A stretch of 41,915 bases of DNA from Reticulitermes lucifugus (GCA_026260175.1 JAKCWW010000077.1:66906-108820), one strand, 5' to 3'; positions 11,501 through 21,459 are shown, counted from the stretch's first letter. A program made the numbers and translations. The notes: generated by a model from the letters alone, not told the origin.

Positions 11501-14500
11501 TGAAATACATATGAAATTCGTAACCAGCAAGGAAGAGAATGCCCAGAGCAGTTCAGGTAAGATCTGTGGTGGAAAAAGTGACACTGCAAGATGTTACATT
11601 CGAAAACTTCGGCAGCTCTCCGCCGTTGATTATCCTACCACCGCTCCATATTTATATGCAATCACGTATCATCAACGTTATATAGCTAGATACTAAGTAA
11701 CTAGCTCCAAGGAGCAGAGCCCTGTTTGAAAAGCTAATAGCTGCTCAGCTAGTTAAGAAACTCCCAGAATTTCATAAAACCCGAAGATAAAATACCGTGT
11801 TACAATAATGTATATTATCACCAACACGTACACAATGTTAAAATACAATATACAGTCACTTTACAAAAACCCCGACATGTTTCGGTGCACTAATACACCA
11901 TCTTCAGGGGGAACACATTTAACACTTAGAACACAAAAGCCCAGGTGTTAAAATGTTAACACGTGCACATCCCGCAGTCCTCCCACAACCACCAACACGT
12001 AAACAGCTGCACTCAAGCAACTGGTACGTATCTCGAGATAATCAATTTTGCAAGTTTGAAACAATAACAAACATTTACATTCTATAGTAGCTGTAATATT
12101 TTGAAGGACGAAGCCCTTACTAGGCCAAAAAAGTGAAACTTGATGCTTGTATCCGCAACACTGCATTTTACATGTCAGCAGTGAACGACCATCTTCACTG
12201 AACCAACAACTGTCGTAAGACATACTTCGACATACTGCATCAACGTGTGGTGCTTAAAATAATAATGTTTTTATTGAACATTTTAACGACTTGACTTGTT
12301 TTTAGAAGATTCCGCCCCTGGACTACATCCTGAGCCACAATAAACTATTTCACAAGCTGACATTTTATTCCTTGAAGATCCATTTTAAAATTACACCACC
12401 ATAATCTACGCAAGTTCCTATATATTTCGTATCTTGCTAAAAAACAACAGGCCTAAGGTAAGAGTATTCGTCACATATCAAATCTTGTATTTGTCACGGT
12501 AACTCTATGCAGTAGTATCCTCTCAGAAAAAATGACAGTTGTTTACGTGGTCGGGAAATGTTCTTTTTATGGAACCCAAAGGTTCGTTAGCATTTTCACA
12601 AGTAGGATGAAAAATAAATAAATATTTTTTCGTCACAGAACCAAGAGACAACATTTTGCTCAGCAGTGTCGTCAACAACATAAGTTTCCAGTTTCCATCA
12701 TCACCACTTCTCAGTCAGCGAGGTGACATCAGTCAAAGTGTGTTCTGCCCCACGGGATGTGATGGATTGCCGCGATGTCCTCCTGGTTCCGAGGACTTCT
12801 GTAAATGTGTACATGTAGTTCGGATTCCGCTTCACGCAGTAGCTCAGTTTATTCTGATTGACAAAGGTAAGTGGGAATAAACAAACTGAACCGACTACGT
12901 CATATACAGACTGTAACGAAATACTTTCTACAAAGTTACGGCGGTTTTAGGAGTGTGAAGATAAAGTAATTTGAGATAGGGACCATCTGGTCGGAAGCGT
13001 CTCTTTCATACTGAAATCGACGTCGGTGCTGCGGTTCGGGAAATGGGCAAGGCCTGAGAGCTGACTTCAGAACCACAAGACAGGCAGACAGTACACCTCA
13101 CAACTCGCGATAACACAGATTACACAACAGCAAAAACAAGAAAACTTCAAATGATGCACAACCATGAACAAATAATACAACAAGTCAATTGTGATAGCCA
13201 GGTTGCCGATTTTAACTTGTAAATATTCACGAGCCTTCAAAGTCTTATGTACAGTGTGTTTTTATGTATGACACAATATATGTTAAATAAGTGATTTTAG
13301 AAAGTGTTTTTATACAGTGATCTTACTTACATAAACATCGAACTATAATGAGTGTGACAACACAGTGAACTTATGGATGCGAATTAAATATAGTTTGAAC
13401 CCCCTTATGATGGTCTAGGCAGACCGAAACATATGTAGGGGAAGTTATATATTACCATTAAAATTTGATAATGAAGGTGCATTTCGTTGGTTTAATATAC
13501 AGTACAAACCCTGACCTGTTCTGAATCGCTTCTCATAATGCTAGAATTCTAAATAACAGATCCTCTTCTGTCTTCATGGTGTCTCATAAATGAGTGGCTT
13601 GAGATGGCCGCAGTGGGAGAAGTCAAACGGGGCCAGGTCATGGGATTGGGGTGGCCAAGCGACACCCCCTCTTCCAATCCAGTGATCACGAAGCACTGCG
13701 TCCAGATGATTTCTCGCAGCATATGTAAAATGATATGAATACACAAAAGCAAAACCAGGAAGTTGAGTCTCGAAATTCAGCACGTATAATGGCATTTCTT
13801 CTTGCAAACAGTGATGTAATACAAATTTTTTTCTTCCGTATATGGACTATTTTTTTTTTCAAAATTACTCTAAAGTATTAAATTTGCATTTATACCCATG
13901 CTGATCTGTGATTAGAATCCATAAGATTCTACATTAATTATTAAGACAAAGTTATGCACTTTATTTCGACAGGTGGTGGCAGTATTAACCACCCGTTTCA
14001 CATGCACGGATATTTTTTCAACGTTATTACAATGGGAAAATTTAAGAATGGACAAAACGAAGACCACATAATTGAAGATTTACGCCGTGGCACTTTGAAA
14101 ATTTCAAAGTCTCCAGCATTTAAGGATACAATAGCTGTACCTGCATCAGGATACAGTGTAATCAGAATCTTGGCTGATAACCCAGGTAAGATTTAAGATT
14201 TTCAAGCATGTTAACTGTCAAGATTACAATAATCTGATATGTGACACCGTGTAGTTTTTAGTTTATTTAGCGACGCATTCAGTATCCAGGCTATATATTC
14301 TCGACATTAGATGAATGAACATGGAATGTTTGTAGAATGATAACCACGAAGGGAATACCGAAGTACTCGGAGAAAAGTCTCTTCCAGCATCACTTTCTTC
14401 GTAACTCCCGTACAGATTTCTATGAGATCGTAACGGACGTTCGTGCGACTAATCTCCTGAGCTCTGGCACTGCCTGTAACCGTATAGTATGATTATAGAA

Positions 14501-17350
14501 GCGGTACTTTCTTCCGAATTTTTGTAAAAATCTGCCAAACTGCACGCCATCGCATCCCATAAGGTCATCAATTTTATCCAAATAAGGCACAGTAAAAATT
14601 CGTCGTGCACATTCCTAGAGAGTTTAATTTTTACAATATATTTTGTATGTGACAAATGTTCCTGTGCTTAAGACATTACGAAAACATTCTTGTGAGAGTG
14701 AATATAACTCCAATCATTTTGAATCTCGGCACTACATGATGTGAGCCATCGTTTCAGACTCCTGCTACTTTACACTCCAGGTACACGTTGGTGAAAACAA
14801 TTCATAGAAGAGAAAGAATTTTTATACGTGGCAACACAGAGGGAGGAAATATGACCCCAGTCTTCCAGCCTGTAATCAGTTACTGCATTGACCGAGTTAT
14901 CCCTGTCCGTAATAACAATACTTTTTACATGAGAACAAGCTAAGTTATGAAGAATTATATTTTTGTCTAGATATACTCTCAGGCCTAAACCGTATTAAGA
15001 CCTGAAGCAATTTACACTTTCAAATTATCTCTTTAGAGCACGCACTTCCTACTTTAACATTAAAAGCTCCTTGTTTTACCCCTTCAGTGAATATGTAATT
15101 CCTAGATTACGTGGCTACTTCTTTTACCATAAACAGCTTTAATCTCTTGATCTTCGCAATGGAGAGGCAAGGTGCTTTCTCTGTAATAGGAACTGACTTC
15201 ATGAGTTATACAGAGTTGAATTGTACGTAACTTGAATATGCGAATTTTGAAAGCAAACATTAAACGGGATGTCAAGAAATCAACGACCTCATTTTAACAC
15301 GTCAGTTTTCATAGGGAACTGAAATCTGAAACGTTACAACTGAAAGTAGCACTCTCACAGAGCTCTGTGTGTGTTAGGTAATTAGGCTTGCAATTCTAAT
15401 TAATATTTTGAGACTGGGATCAGAGGATGTGGACTTGCTTTATTTGACTCAATATGGGATAAAGTTGCGGTACTTTTAACCTTTTAAAGCCTAGCGGTAA
15501 CTTTAACTACCACCAGGTTCAAAATTCAAACATTCTACGTGGTGCTCATATAATATTTATGTGTTTTGTATGGATCTCAGAACAAACAGCGATGTTTGCC
15601 TTGTACAGCATTAACAGACTGTTTTTTGTAACCGAGGTGGAGAATGTTTTCTGCGCGGTACGCACTGAGTTCTTATATAAAGCAGACACGTTTCTTCTTT
15701 AAAGGGTTAAATACAGTCAAATGCATTTCTTGGCATTCTGTAAGAGGCGGAGAATTTCTTAGCCAGCTGAACCACTGAAACTTCTTGCAATTGTGTTGCA
15801 ATTGTACAGTCTGTGCAGCCCTAATACGTGTATAATAATTCACAATATATCAATTACAGATTTTTATCACACATACTCATATAGTATAGAGAGGCGTATC
15901 CCCATAAATAAGCCGTTTTCAGTGTCTACGAATCCTATTTACATTAAGTCCATGCCAAAACCTGCATAAAAATTAAATACAGAAATAATATTACTTCACC
16001 CTAAAACAAATAACGAAATAAGAGGAGAAACAAGTATATACAATACAAAGGTATTTATTGTTGTTTATAGATAAAGTTGACTCAAGTTGCATCATGAATA
16101 AAGAGAGACACAGTGCCAGTTCGTGTATCAGTACACTGCAACCGGCAGGAAAATGTTAGTGGACTGAGAAAAAGATGGAGAGGCTAACACCCATGGAAAC
16201 GGGAACAATCCGGCAATGGCTCATACTCTGTTGCCAATAATGATAAAATAAAATAAATCTAAAACTGAACAAGAATAACTTTCTCAAAATAGTTTAAAGT
16301 GGGGTCAGTTTGAGAATGAATGTTAATTTGTTGATGCGGATCACGTGTGCAGTATAAGTAGTAGGGTGTTGGGGTAGGTTGTCAACTTGAAATCCCAATA
16401 CCCCTGTTCATTCTTTCTCTGACAGAACTATAATTATATTTCAGATTATTTTTTTTCGAATCTGAGTAACAGAAACACAGAAGACACTCTGTAGAACGTC
16501 ATATTTCTATTCACTTACTATATAGCATGAATTGAGGATACTTTTATCAGTATAGTGACTAGTCCTCGGGCTGGACGACCGCTTAAGCGGGGTTCACTTC
16601 CCAGCGGAAATTAGGATTCTTTCCACAGCGTCCAAAACGTCTCTGGGTCCCAAGCGGCCCCCTATTCAAAGTGTTCTGGAGCCCCTTTCCCCTGGAGCAA
16701 AAGGTTTAGTGGCCAGGCACATCCACTTAGTCCGGAGATTAACTTTTGTGTTCCGGCATTTAAATCCCAATGTAGCTGCTGACGGCCGGAATTACGTTCG
16801 TTTTAAATGCCCATCCCTGTGCCTGAGTGGGACAGAGTTTTCCCGTTCATCCATAAAGAGTTACATTTAACGGGACATGGGCTTCCGATTTGGCCAATAA
16901 AGGTTAATAAGAAAGGGTGGAGATGCAGGCCTACCTACAAAATTCCATACATCTTCATGGCTTGTTTACTTAAAAACTGAGAATTTACCTTTGTCTTAAG
17001 ATCCCTAACACAATTATATATATATATATATGTATACAAATATCACTGTAATTTAACAATACACAATTCAAACTCTGCAAATACATCTCCTGCTCCTATC
17101 TTGGTAAGATCCGTACACAAGACGATATGTTTCAGGTTACTGGTTCTTCCACTGCCACGTGTTATACCACGCTGGAGCTGGTATGGCCCTCGTGCTTCAA
17201 GTGGGGGAAGACGGCGATATGCTCCGTCCTCCAGTAGGTTTCCCCAAGTGTGGTGACTTTGTTCCGCCAGTGTATGGCCACGCAGAGCGGACTTTTCCGT
17301 CACATAATCTGAGCAATAACATACTGTCAACTGCATGGTACAGGTTATAA
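2388..17350 (+). CDS. Laccase-type multicopper oxidase, 8 exons, 5' partial
   Basis: Secreted copper enzyme that oxidises phenols or diphenols while reducing O2 to water; in insects such enzymes serve cuticle tanning or gut/salivary phenol metabolism. Join: 2388-2598, 4623-4843, 8484-8682, 9468-9646, 11218-11410, 12639-12866, 13973-14185, 17136-17350, giving 1659 nt, or 552 residues plus TAA. All introns are GT-AG. Copper motifs, numbered from the first visible residue: HWHG (H23, H25), HSHSG (H67, H69), HPFHMHG (H417, H420, H422), and [13 protein letters not shown] (H487, C488, H489, H493, axial M498). All trinuclear and type-1 ligands are therefore present. The first visible residues sit inside cupredoxin domain 1. 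Insect laccases usually run to about 650-750 residues, so the signal peptide and Cys-rich N-terminus lie upstream. Possible N-glycosylation sites are NGT, NIS and NLS. The [13 protein letters not shown] stretch looks to me more like non-Lac2 insect laccases; that subgroup call is inference. Confidence 0.95.
3281..3571. mobile_element. hAT-like non-autonomous element
   Basis: The left end reads cactctgcctttcaacc and is followed by a cctcgcgtacctctatcac stretch. The right end reads accacctactgaaaaacactg, whose reverse complement starts CAGTGTTTTTCAG, resembling hAT termini. Both subterminal regions carry gtaccacc/gcgtacc motifs in inverted arrangement. No convincing 8-bp target duplication remains. 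Confidence 0.5.
3585..3665. repeat. Inverted-pair repeat (CCGAAACGTTGG family)
   Basis: A minus-oriented half containing gcgtttcggtggaactgtct is followed directly by a plus-oriented half starting taccctgaagatgtaggc. It lies in the intron between laccase exons a and b. Confidence 0.6.
4623..4843 (+). CDS. Laccase exon b: end of domain 1, start of domain 2
   Basis: The acceptor is ctgcgcag and the donor gtaagt. The first two bases complete the Gly of HSHSG. The exon continues with [14 protein letters not shown], the standard laccase continuation after motif 2, and then the domain linker with SDWTR and [12 protein letters not shown]. It ends in phase 0. Confidence 0.93.
4895..4960 (-). repeat. 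GCCGAAACATGT-motif repeat fragment
   Basis: The plus strand reads ctacatgtttcggctcatat then accatcatcaggc. In reverse this is the cctgatgatgg...gccgaaacatgtag motif that also forms part of the palindrome at 29412-30040. It is intronic. Confidence 0.55.
5404..5550. repeat. Direct repeat pair, 100-bp offset, with inverted core
   Basis: Bases 5404-5450 and 5504-5550 are related 47-base copies that both end gctatgcagcaaa. Between them, 5457-5472 (ccgctctacagtatgc) is the reverse complement of the second copy's start (tgctgtagagcgg). It is intronic and of unknown family. Confidence 0.6.
5600..5720 (+). repeat. CCGAAACGTTGG-family repeat, solitary
   Basis: It contains gttcctctgaaacgttggta and then ttggcgtcatgtcccagaa, the order seen in the other copies of this family. 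Intronic. Confidence 0.65.
5721..8483. other. Laccase intron b-c remainder, nothing recognised
   Basis: AT-rich intron sequence. Short open frames occur at 6801-7079 (minus), 7240-7458 (minus) and 7783-8025 (plus), but none resembles a known domain. I saw no repeat structure beyond low complexity. Confidence 0.5.
8484..8682 (+). CDS. Laccase exon c: cupredoxin domain 2
   Basis: The acceptor is attgcag and the donor gtatat. It starts in phase 0 with [15 protein letters not shown] and contains KKYRFRLV and [16 protein letters not shown], hallmarks of the second cupredoxin domain. It ends in phase 1 inside the Gly of [10 protein letters not shown]. Confidence 0.93.
9105..9240 (+). repeat. tRNA-derived SINE fragment
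   Basis: A B-box-like ggagtttgattccagtc is followed by a SINE body reading cgggacccatcagcc and ttctatcgaaataatactgg. The body resembles the element at 26800-27080, which carries ggacccactcagcctgctat. It lies in the intron between exons c and d. Confidence 0.55.
9468..9646 (+). CDS. Laccase exon d: domain 2, GERYDFVL segment
   Basis: The acceptor is gtttcag. It encodes [20 protein letters not shown] followed by a strand reading LGILRYKG. Two candidate donors lie 5 nt apart: gtaagg at 9642 and gtatgt at 9647. Only the second leaves phase 0, which is required to join exon e in frame, so the exon is placed to 9646. Confidence 0.9.
9800..10254. other. Intron d-e sequence, nothing recognised
   Basis: Unique-looking intron sequence with a short AAT repeat near 10212-10230. 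No coding signal. Confidence 0.4.
10255..10380. repeat. Hairpin-forming inverted repeat
   Basis: Arms 10271-10291 (gagtcctgatccggatgtca...) and 10340-10360 pair with two mismatches. Weaker pairing, mostly with transition differences, extends inward and outward. A MITE-like palindrome is possible. It lies in the intron between exons d and e. Confidence 0.6.
10575..10680. repeat. Inverted-pair repeat (CCGAAACGTTGG family)
   Basis: A minus-oriented half (gaaggaacgtgctgcttcc) is followed by a plus-oriented half (taccctgaagattgaggtag, gtttctcagaaaaactggta). Intronic. Confidence 0.6.
11218..11410 (+). CDS. Laccase exon e: linker between domains 2 and 3
   Basis: The acceptor is ctacag and the donor gtgagt. 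It starts in phase 0 with VMNVLNGTC, contains VCIDQLVSL and [14 protein letters not shown], and ends in phase 1 after YESYF. The spaced Cys residues and the FGFHQFS stretch match the insect laccase linker. Confidence 0.91.
11770..11950 (-). repeat. GCCGAAACATGT-motif repeat fragment
   Basis: It carries ccccgacatgtttcggtgca and then accatcttcagggggaac, parallel to the left arm of the palindrome (ccccgacatgtttcggctca, atcctaagggggtcac). It lies in the intron between exons e and f. Confidence 0.6.
11951..12638. other. Intron e-f remainder, nothing recognised
   Basis: No coding or repeat signature was recognised. The minus-strand open frame at 11948-12223 has no domain I know. Confidence 0.4.
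12639..12866 (+). CDS. Laccase exon f: linker and start of domain 3
   Basis: The acceptor is gtcacag and the donor gtaagt. The first two bases complete a Glu codon. It reads [17 protein letters not shown], then a Cys-rich loop (FCPTGC, PRCPP, FCKCVHV), and [15 protein letters not shown]. It ends in phase 1. Confidence 0.92.
13375..13505 (+). repeat. GCCGAAACATGT-motif repeat fragment
   Basis: It reads cccccttatgatggtctagg, then gaccgaaacatatgtagggg, and ends near ggtgcatttcgttggttta. That end resembles the outer end of the right palindrome arm (ggtgcatttagttggtgaat). Intronic. Confidence 0.6.
13545..13810 (-). pseudogene. Mariner-type transposase fragment, second subfamily
   Basis: The minus strand reads [31 protein letters not shown] and [11 protein letters not shown]. 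These correspond to the third-Asp region of a mariner/Tc1 transposase, with SPDL changed to SHDL while the Asp is kept. It differs in sequence from the relics at 1-1310 and sits in the intron between exons f and g. Confidence 0.8.
13973..14185 (+). CDS. Laccase exon g: domain 3, copper motif 3
   Basis: The acceptor is tcgacag and the donor gtaaga. It encodes [13 protein letters not shown], which binds type-1, type-2 and type-3 coppers, and ends with [17 protein letters not shown] and ADNPG in phase 1. Confidence 0.94.
14186..14840. other. Intron g-h, first part, nothing recognised
   Basis: AT-rich sequence without recognised repeats or coding potential. A SINE-like piece follows. Confidence 0.4.
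14845..14920 (-). repeat. Possible tRNA-derived SINE head
   Basis: In reverse it reads taactcggtcaatgcagtaa (A-box-like) and then ctggggtcatatttcc (degenerate B-box position). Weak. Confidence 0.35.
15480..15706. mobile_element. piggyBac-like MITE with TTAA duplication
   Basis: A 227-bp segment is flanked on both sides by TTAA (15476-15479 and 15707-15710). The left end ccttttaaagcc and the right end, in reverse complement ccctttaaagaag, share the CCYTTTAAAG type of piggyBac terminus. It has no coding capacity. It lies in the intron between exons g and h. Confidence 0.65.
15711..16554. other. Intron g-h, middle part, nothing recognised
   Basis: AT-rich sequence; no coding, RNA or repeat structure recognised. 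Confidence 0.4.
16555..16925 (+). repeat. SINE-like repeat
   Basis: The head contains a B-box-like ggggttcacttcccagcg. It is followed by a body richer in G+C than its surroundings (ggtcccaagcggccccctat, ggacatgggcttccgatttg). The abrupt composition change and the box suggest a tRNA-derived SINE. Intronic, and followed by a TA microsatellite at about 17016-17033. Confidence 0.5.
17136..17350 (+). CDS. Laccase terminal exon h: copper motif 4 and C-terminus
   Basis: The acceptor is gtttcag. It encodes [16 protein letters not shown], with the type-1 Cys and an axial Met, then [12 protein letters not shown] and [13 protein letters not shown] further 25-residue tail reaches TAA at 17348-17350. I saw no canonical AATAAA in the next few hundred bases, so the polyadenylation site is not assigned. 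Confidence 0.94.
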
Positions 17351-17439
17351 TTGTGGTACCGGATGTTGTGATGATCGGCACTGACTATGAAAATCGCCTT
17401 CTGGGCTGCGCTACCGTTTAGTATGCTAGCTAGAAGCCA

Positions 17440-17550
17440 ACTTTTAAGGAGGAAGTACTGCTTCCAACTACAGGTTAGAAGGATGTACTTACTATCGTAT
17501 ACGCCAAGTAGTTAGGAGGAACTTGTTGCCTTCATTTTTATCTTCAATCT
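17440..17550 (-). repeat. CCGAAACGTTGG-family repeat, inverted unit
   Basis: It contains gtagttaggaggaacttgtt, the reverse complement of the family core. It lies head-to-head with the tandem array that starts at about 17560, within 200 bp of the laccase stop codon. Confidence 0.6.
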
Positions 17551-17559
17551 TCTGCCCTT

Positions 17560-18090
17560 AACAGTAAGGCAGCAGGTTCCTCCGAAACATTGGTATCTAC
17601 ATACCAAGCTACACTGCATTTTCAAGAGTAAGTACACACATGTACCCTGAAAATAATGGCAGTAAGTGCCTCCGAAACGTTGGCACCTATCTACCAACAA
17701 CATGCAGTTTGGCGAGATTAAGTCCATACATGCATCCTGAAGAAGAAGGCAATAGAATTCTCAGAGAAGTTGGTGCATCTCTACCAGATTATGTGGTGTT
17801 TTCAGAAGTTCAAACTTCTTCACTGAATATGGGGCAGAGAATTGCAGCGAAATGTTGTTAGGACACTCATCTGCCAAATTAGAGAGCGTTTACGAAGGAA
17901 AGCTCATCTTTCTAGCCAGAAGACGGATTAGTTTCTTCGGGAACGTTGCTACATTCCTACAAAATTTCACGGCGGCTACAAGAGTAAACCCATCAATCTA
18001 CCCTAAGATAAAGACAGTAGATTCTTCGGATACGTTGGTACCTACCTGTAAAACTACAAGTTGTCACAATCCAGACGACCACAACCTTAT
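17560..18090 (+). repeat. Six-unit ~90-bp tandem array of CCGAAACGTTGG-family repeats
   Basis: Degenerate cores of the type ttcctccgaaacattggt begin at 17577, 17667, 17758, 17841, 17932 and 18022, at spacings of 90, 91, 83, 91 and 90. Each later core is preceded by a degenerate ccctgaagaagaaggca-type lead. Open frames across the array are repeat translations and not genes. It lies 210-740 bp past the laccase stop and may fall in its 3' UTR. Confidence 0.75.
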
Positions 18091-18179
18091 AGTTTTACCT
18101 TTTATTTTATATCGGTAAGAAATCTGGTCTCTCCTCTTACAGAAGAAACAAAGTTTGAGGATGTACGAAAACAGGTTGC

Positions 18180-18410
18180 TAAGAGGAACATTTGTGATCA
18201 AAAGGAGAGACGATATTGGGAAGTAGAATAAGAGGAAGTAAACATGTATTTCTTGTCACGATATATTACTGGGATGATAAAATTAAGGGAAAGTAAGTGA
18301 GTGGAGAATTTATCGGGCAGGAGAGCAACGTGAAATGCACACAAAACTTTGGTCAGAAATCTTGAAGTGAAGAGCCCATTTTCAAGAGCTAGACACACAC
18401 ACACACGGGA
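18180..18410 (+). mobile_element. Jockey-type LINE 3' fragment
   Basis: The antisense open frame (18198-18404) reads LFTSRFLTKVLCAFHVALLP and FSTHLLSLNFI. This is the antisense translation repeatedly seen over Jockey-type LINE C-termini; compare GFLTKIFFAFLF in the copy at 30041-30450. It ends at an AC microsatellite (18392-18406). Confidence 0.55.
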
Positions 18411-18479
18411 GGATAAATGGTTGTTAAAGAAATTTGGCGTAAAATAGTGTCCTGGATTCGTCTGAATTTTAATATATTA

Positions 18480-18585
18480 AGGTAGGTGATACCTGGTCGT
18501 CTGGTCAAAGTGTCCTTCTGAAATGTTGGTATAATTCTACTGGACTGCACGGCGTCATATATCGCAAGACAGAAATCTCTGTAGT
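18480..18585 (+). repeat. CCGAAACGTTGG-family repeat, solitary
   Basis: It reads ccttctgaaatgttggtata, then tactggactgcacggcgtca and tcgcaagacagaa, the standard order of this family. Confidence 0.55.
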
Positions 18586-18739
18586 CGCTACCACAAGAAC
18601 TTAAAATTTCGCCTGGTTTCATCTGACTCAGTATAAGGTAATGTGGCCGGCTCGTGAGAACACGACAAAAACCTTCGCAAACTTCTGCCAGCATGAAACC
18701 CAGAGAACGTAAGTCGAGATACCCTAATGACACAATAAA

Positions 18740-19530
18740 AACAAAAATTAAAATTGCAATTGGTGGTATTGTGGAAAGGCAGTCAGAAGCAGATTGAATT
18801 TTTGTTCCTTCTTTTCCTGATTCGAGTAGAATGCGGAATTCTTTCAGTAAAAATACACGCGGTTTCCCCTGACAGTCAAAATCACATTTATCAGTTTTTG
18901 AATGACAGCCCTAGCCGAAGCAAATAGTTTCAAGTTTCATGTTCGTGAAAGTAAAGGTTCTCCCGTGTGTCTGACCTAATAGAGCTGCCAGTTACTACCA
19001 AGCATCAGCGATGTGCAAGATATTGATTGAAACCACTGCTGCCACAAATCGTGTAGAAGAGACAGTACTCTGTGAAGACAACCGAAGAAGGTGGGAGCGT
19101 GACAGTGATCCGGTGACCCAATTGTGTCACTGCGGGATAAAAATGTAACTTGACGATCTTTCAGTCATCCGTTGTGTGATAAGAATTAGGCTGAATTACA
19201 ACTGTGTCTTTCTATTTATTTACGTGTGTATTAATATCCATAAAATATTTCCTCAAGAATAAAATATTTCAAAACATAGTTAAATACATTCTGCAAAATG
19301 ATAATAACTGTGCTAGATGTACTACAATTTTCACAACCGTTAACATCTATAGAGCTTTGTAGAACGTGTTTGTTAATAAAGAATGTCAACCACTAGACGC
19401 CTGAACAGAAAAATTTCTGAAGGCAAATACACTATGTATGACTTCTAGGGTTATAAAATGGCGATTAAGAGGGCTATTTGCTCCTCTGATGTCACGCTGC
19501 TTAGTCTGACACATACGTACCGACGGTGGG
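18740..19530. other. Intergenic, nothing recognised
   Basis: No coding or repeat structure could be supported. Confidence 0.4.
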
Positions 19531-19534
19531 AAGG

Positions 19535-19640
19535 ACTATGCTGCTTTCATATTCACCGTAGAAGAACAAACCTGGGCATGTTCCTCTAAAACATATGTCT
19601 ACCAGATAACTTTTAGTCACATCGCAGAAGACAACAATCT
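19535..19640 (+). repeat. CCGAAACGTTGG-family repeat, degenerate
   Basis: It contains atgttcctctaaaacatatg followed by tctaccagataac and tcgcagaagacaacaa. A possible inverted half (gactatgctgctttcatatt) precedes it. Confidence 0.45.
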
Positions 19641-19779
19641 TCCTACAGTGAGGATGGATGTTTTTGCCTGTGTTTTCTGCTATGTGTTTTCTTTATAGAA
19701 TTGCGAAGCAGACCGTGATATAAATAAAAAAGTAAAAACAATATAAAGGCATTTGAGGGAAGATGAAGGGAACATCACG

Positions 19780-19945
19780 AATACAGCAGGGAATTACAGC
19801 TAACAGTTTTTAAAGTAATGGCCGTTCCTACATTTGTACATGGTAGTAAAACTTGGATTCAGAAGGATACAAGTGCAAATAAAATTCGAGAAGCGGAAAT
19901 GAAACTTTTAATATGTGTAGAAAGAATACTAGGTCGTCCTAGTAT
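19780..19945 (+). mobile_element. Non-LTR reverse transcriptase C-terminal fragment
   Basis: It reads MAVPTFVHGSKTWIQ, then IREAEMKLLICVERILG. These correspond to the LPTLLYGSETW / AEMRFLRSV segment of Jockey-like LINE proteins downstream of the reverse transcriptase domain. Later codons to 20099 no longer match. Confidence 0.65.
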
Positions 19946-20099
19946 TCTAAAGCAACGATCTTCAGAACTCTGGTGCTCAGATTCAGACTGGGTATGGCCA
20001 ACCACAGAAATTTGCCGTGAGGACGAAGAGATATTTGCTTTCCGAACAGTTGTGAAAAATATTGATAATCAGGCTCCAGTAATTTTAATCCTTCGTTAA

Positions 20100-21455
20100 A
20101 TTTACCATCGTCAGAATCCCGTAGAAATGTTAAATTTTATACCAGGTAAGGTAAAATTAAAATTGAATACAGCATTCTACAAAAGGAGTGAAGTATGCTT
20201 TCTATAAGTAATAAAATAAACTACAAATATACAGGAAAGTGTTTAGATATTCTCGGCAGGTTGAAACTGAAAAACTTCCAAACTTGAATTTAAATACAAA
20301 CCGAAGGACGTAGCTGTATGGATAGATCGTTTAAAGAAGAACATAAGACGGGAACGTGCACGATCCTAAGCCGAAAAGAGAGCAGACCTCTTGCAGGCAA
20401 AGTGGCCCATCCAGTCCTGTGTTCTATGTCGGATTCGAGGAATAACTGTTAGGACGGGAAGCTGGGATTTACTTTCCTTTAGTCTACGAATACGTGAAAT
20501 TTTTATCTATATTGCCTAAAGCATAGTCCAACCCTTGAGTTTAGGTATGATGTAAATATGACCTCAGATAATGCTATTATTAATTTCCTTATTTTATATT
20601 AGGTTTGATTCAGTTAGTAGACACTTGTTTGTAAGGGGATCTTATTTACATATAAGAATGCTTCTTCTACCGCACAAGTATACAGAGGCACAAAACAGAG
20701 TCCAAGAAAAGTATCTGCCACAAATATACCTATTAATTATCGGAAGTTGGAAGGTAGAATGTGACGTTTGCAATTAGATTTGTACAGTTGTACAGTTGTA
20801 AAATTGTACAATTATGGTGTAGACTCCTTACGCCATGCAAGAAAATGTGCAAAAGGAACAGAGAAAACCGATTTGTTTTTTATTTATAGTTTTTTTCTAC
20901 ATCTATAATCCGCCTGTTGTCTGCCACAGAGGGAAGCAGAACAAATATTCACTGTATTCCTGGAGTTACACAGTTCTTTCTTGCACATAGTTAATATGGT
21001 GCATATTTTCTCAAATAATAGCTTTAAAATATCCTCGTAAGAAGAAAAGAGCGCCTGCTTTTTATTTCAGTATGAGGGGGCACTGAATGACTGACGTGAT
21101 TAATAACTTAAATAACATCCAAATAGAAGATTATTTACATAATGTCACTTTACATCAGTTCCACCGTGCATCGTTTATTTTAAAAGTGAAGAGATATTTG
21201 CCGAAGCTCTAGAATATCTGAAGATGAACTAATAATTTACAAAAAAACTAATAAGAAATTTACCTCCTTTAATAGAAGCCGAAGGTTCAATGCCACTTCA
21301 CAAAGGTCCATGTTTGGACTAAAATGATTTGACTCAATTCCACGTCCTAAAACACTGCTCAGTCAAGATCAGTTTCAATAAAATAGTCCTATCTACGCCT
21401 AGTCTAACAAATTGTTTTTCCCGTGCAAGAATTTAGGTTTTAACTTCTTATTCAG
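20100..21455. other. Intergenic, nothing recognised
   Basis: AT-rich; the short open frame at 20571-20777 has no recognisable domain. Confidence 0.4.
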
Positions 21456-21459
21456 CCTT

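Noticed and set aside
12900..13150. Possible non-LTR element tail (agacaggcagacagtacacc)
   Set aside because: Only a vague impression of a repeat; no second copy or coding block in the window supports it.
17512..17861. Open frames on both strands across 17512-17861
   Set aside because: They are translations of the ~90-bp repeat units, not genes.
18389..18733. 114-codon minus-strand open frame
   Set aside because: It overlaps a dispersed repeat unit and an AC microsatellite; no domain recognised.
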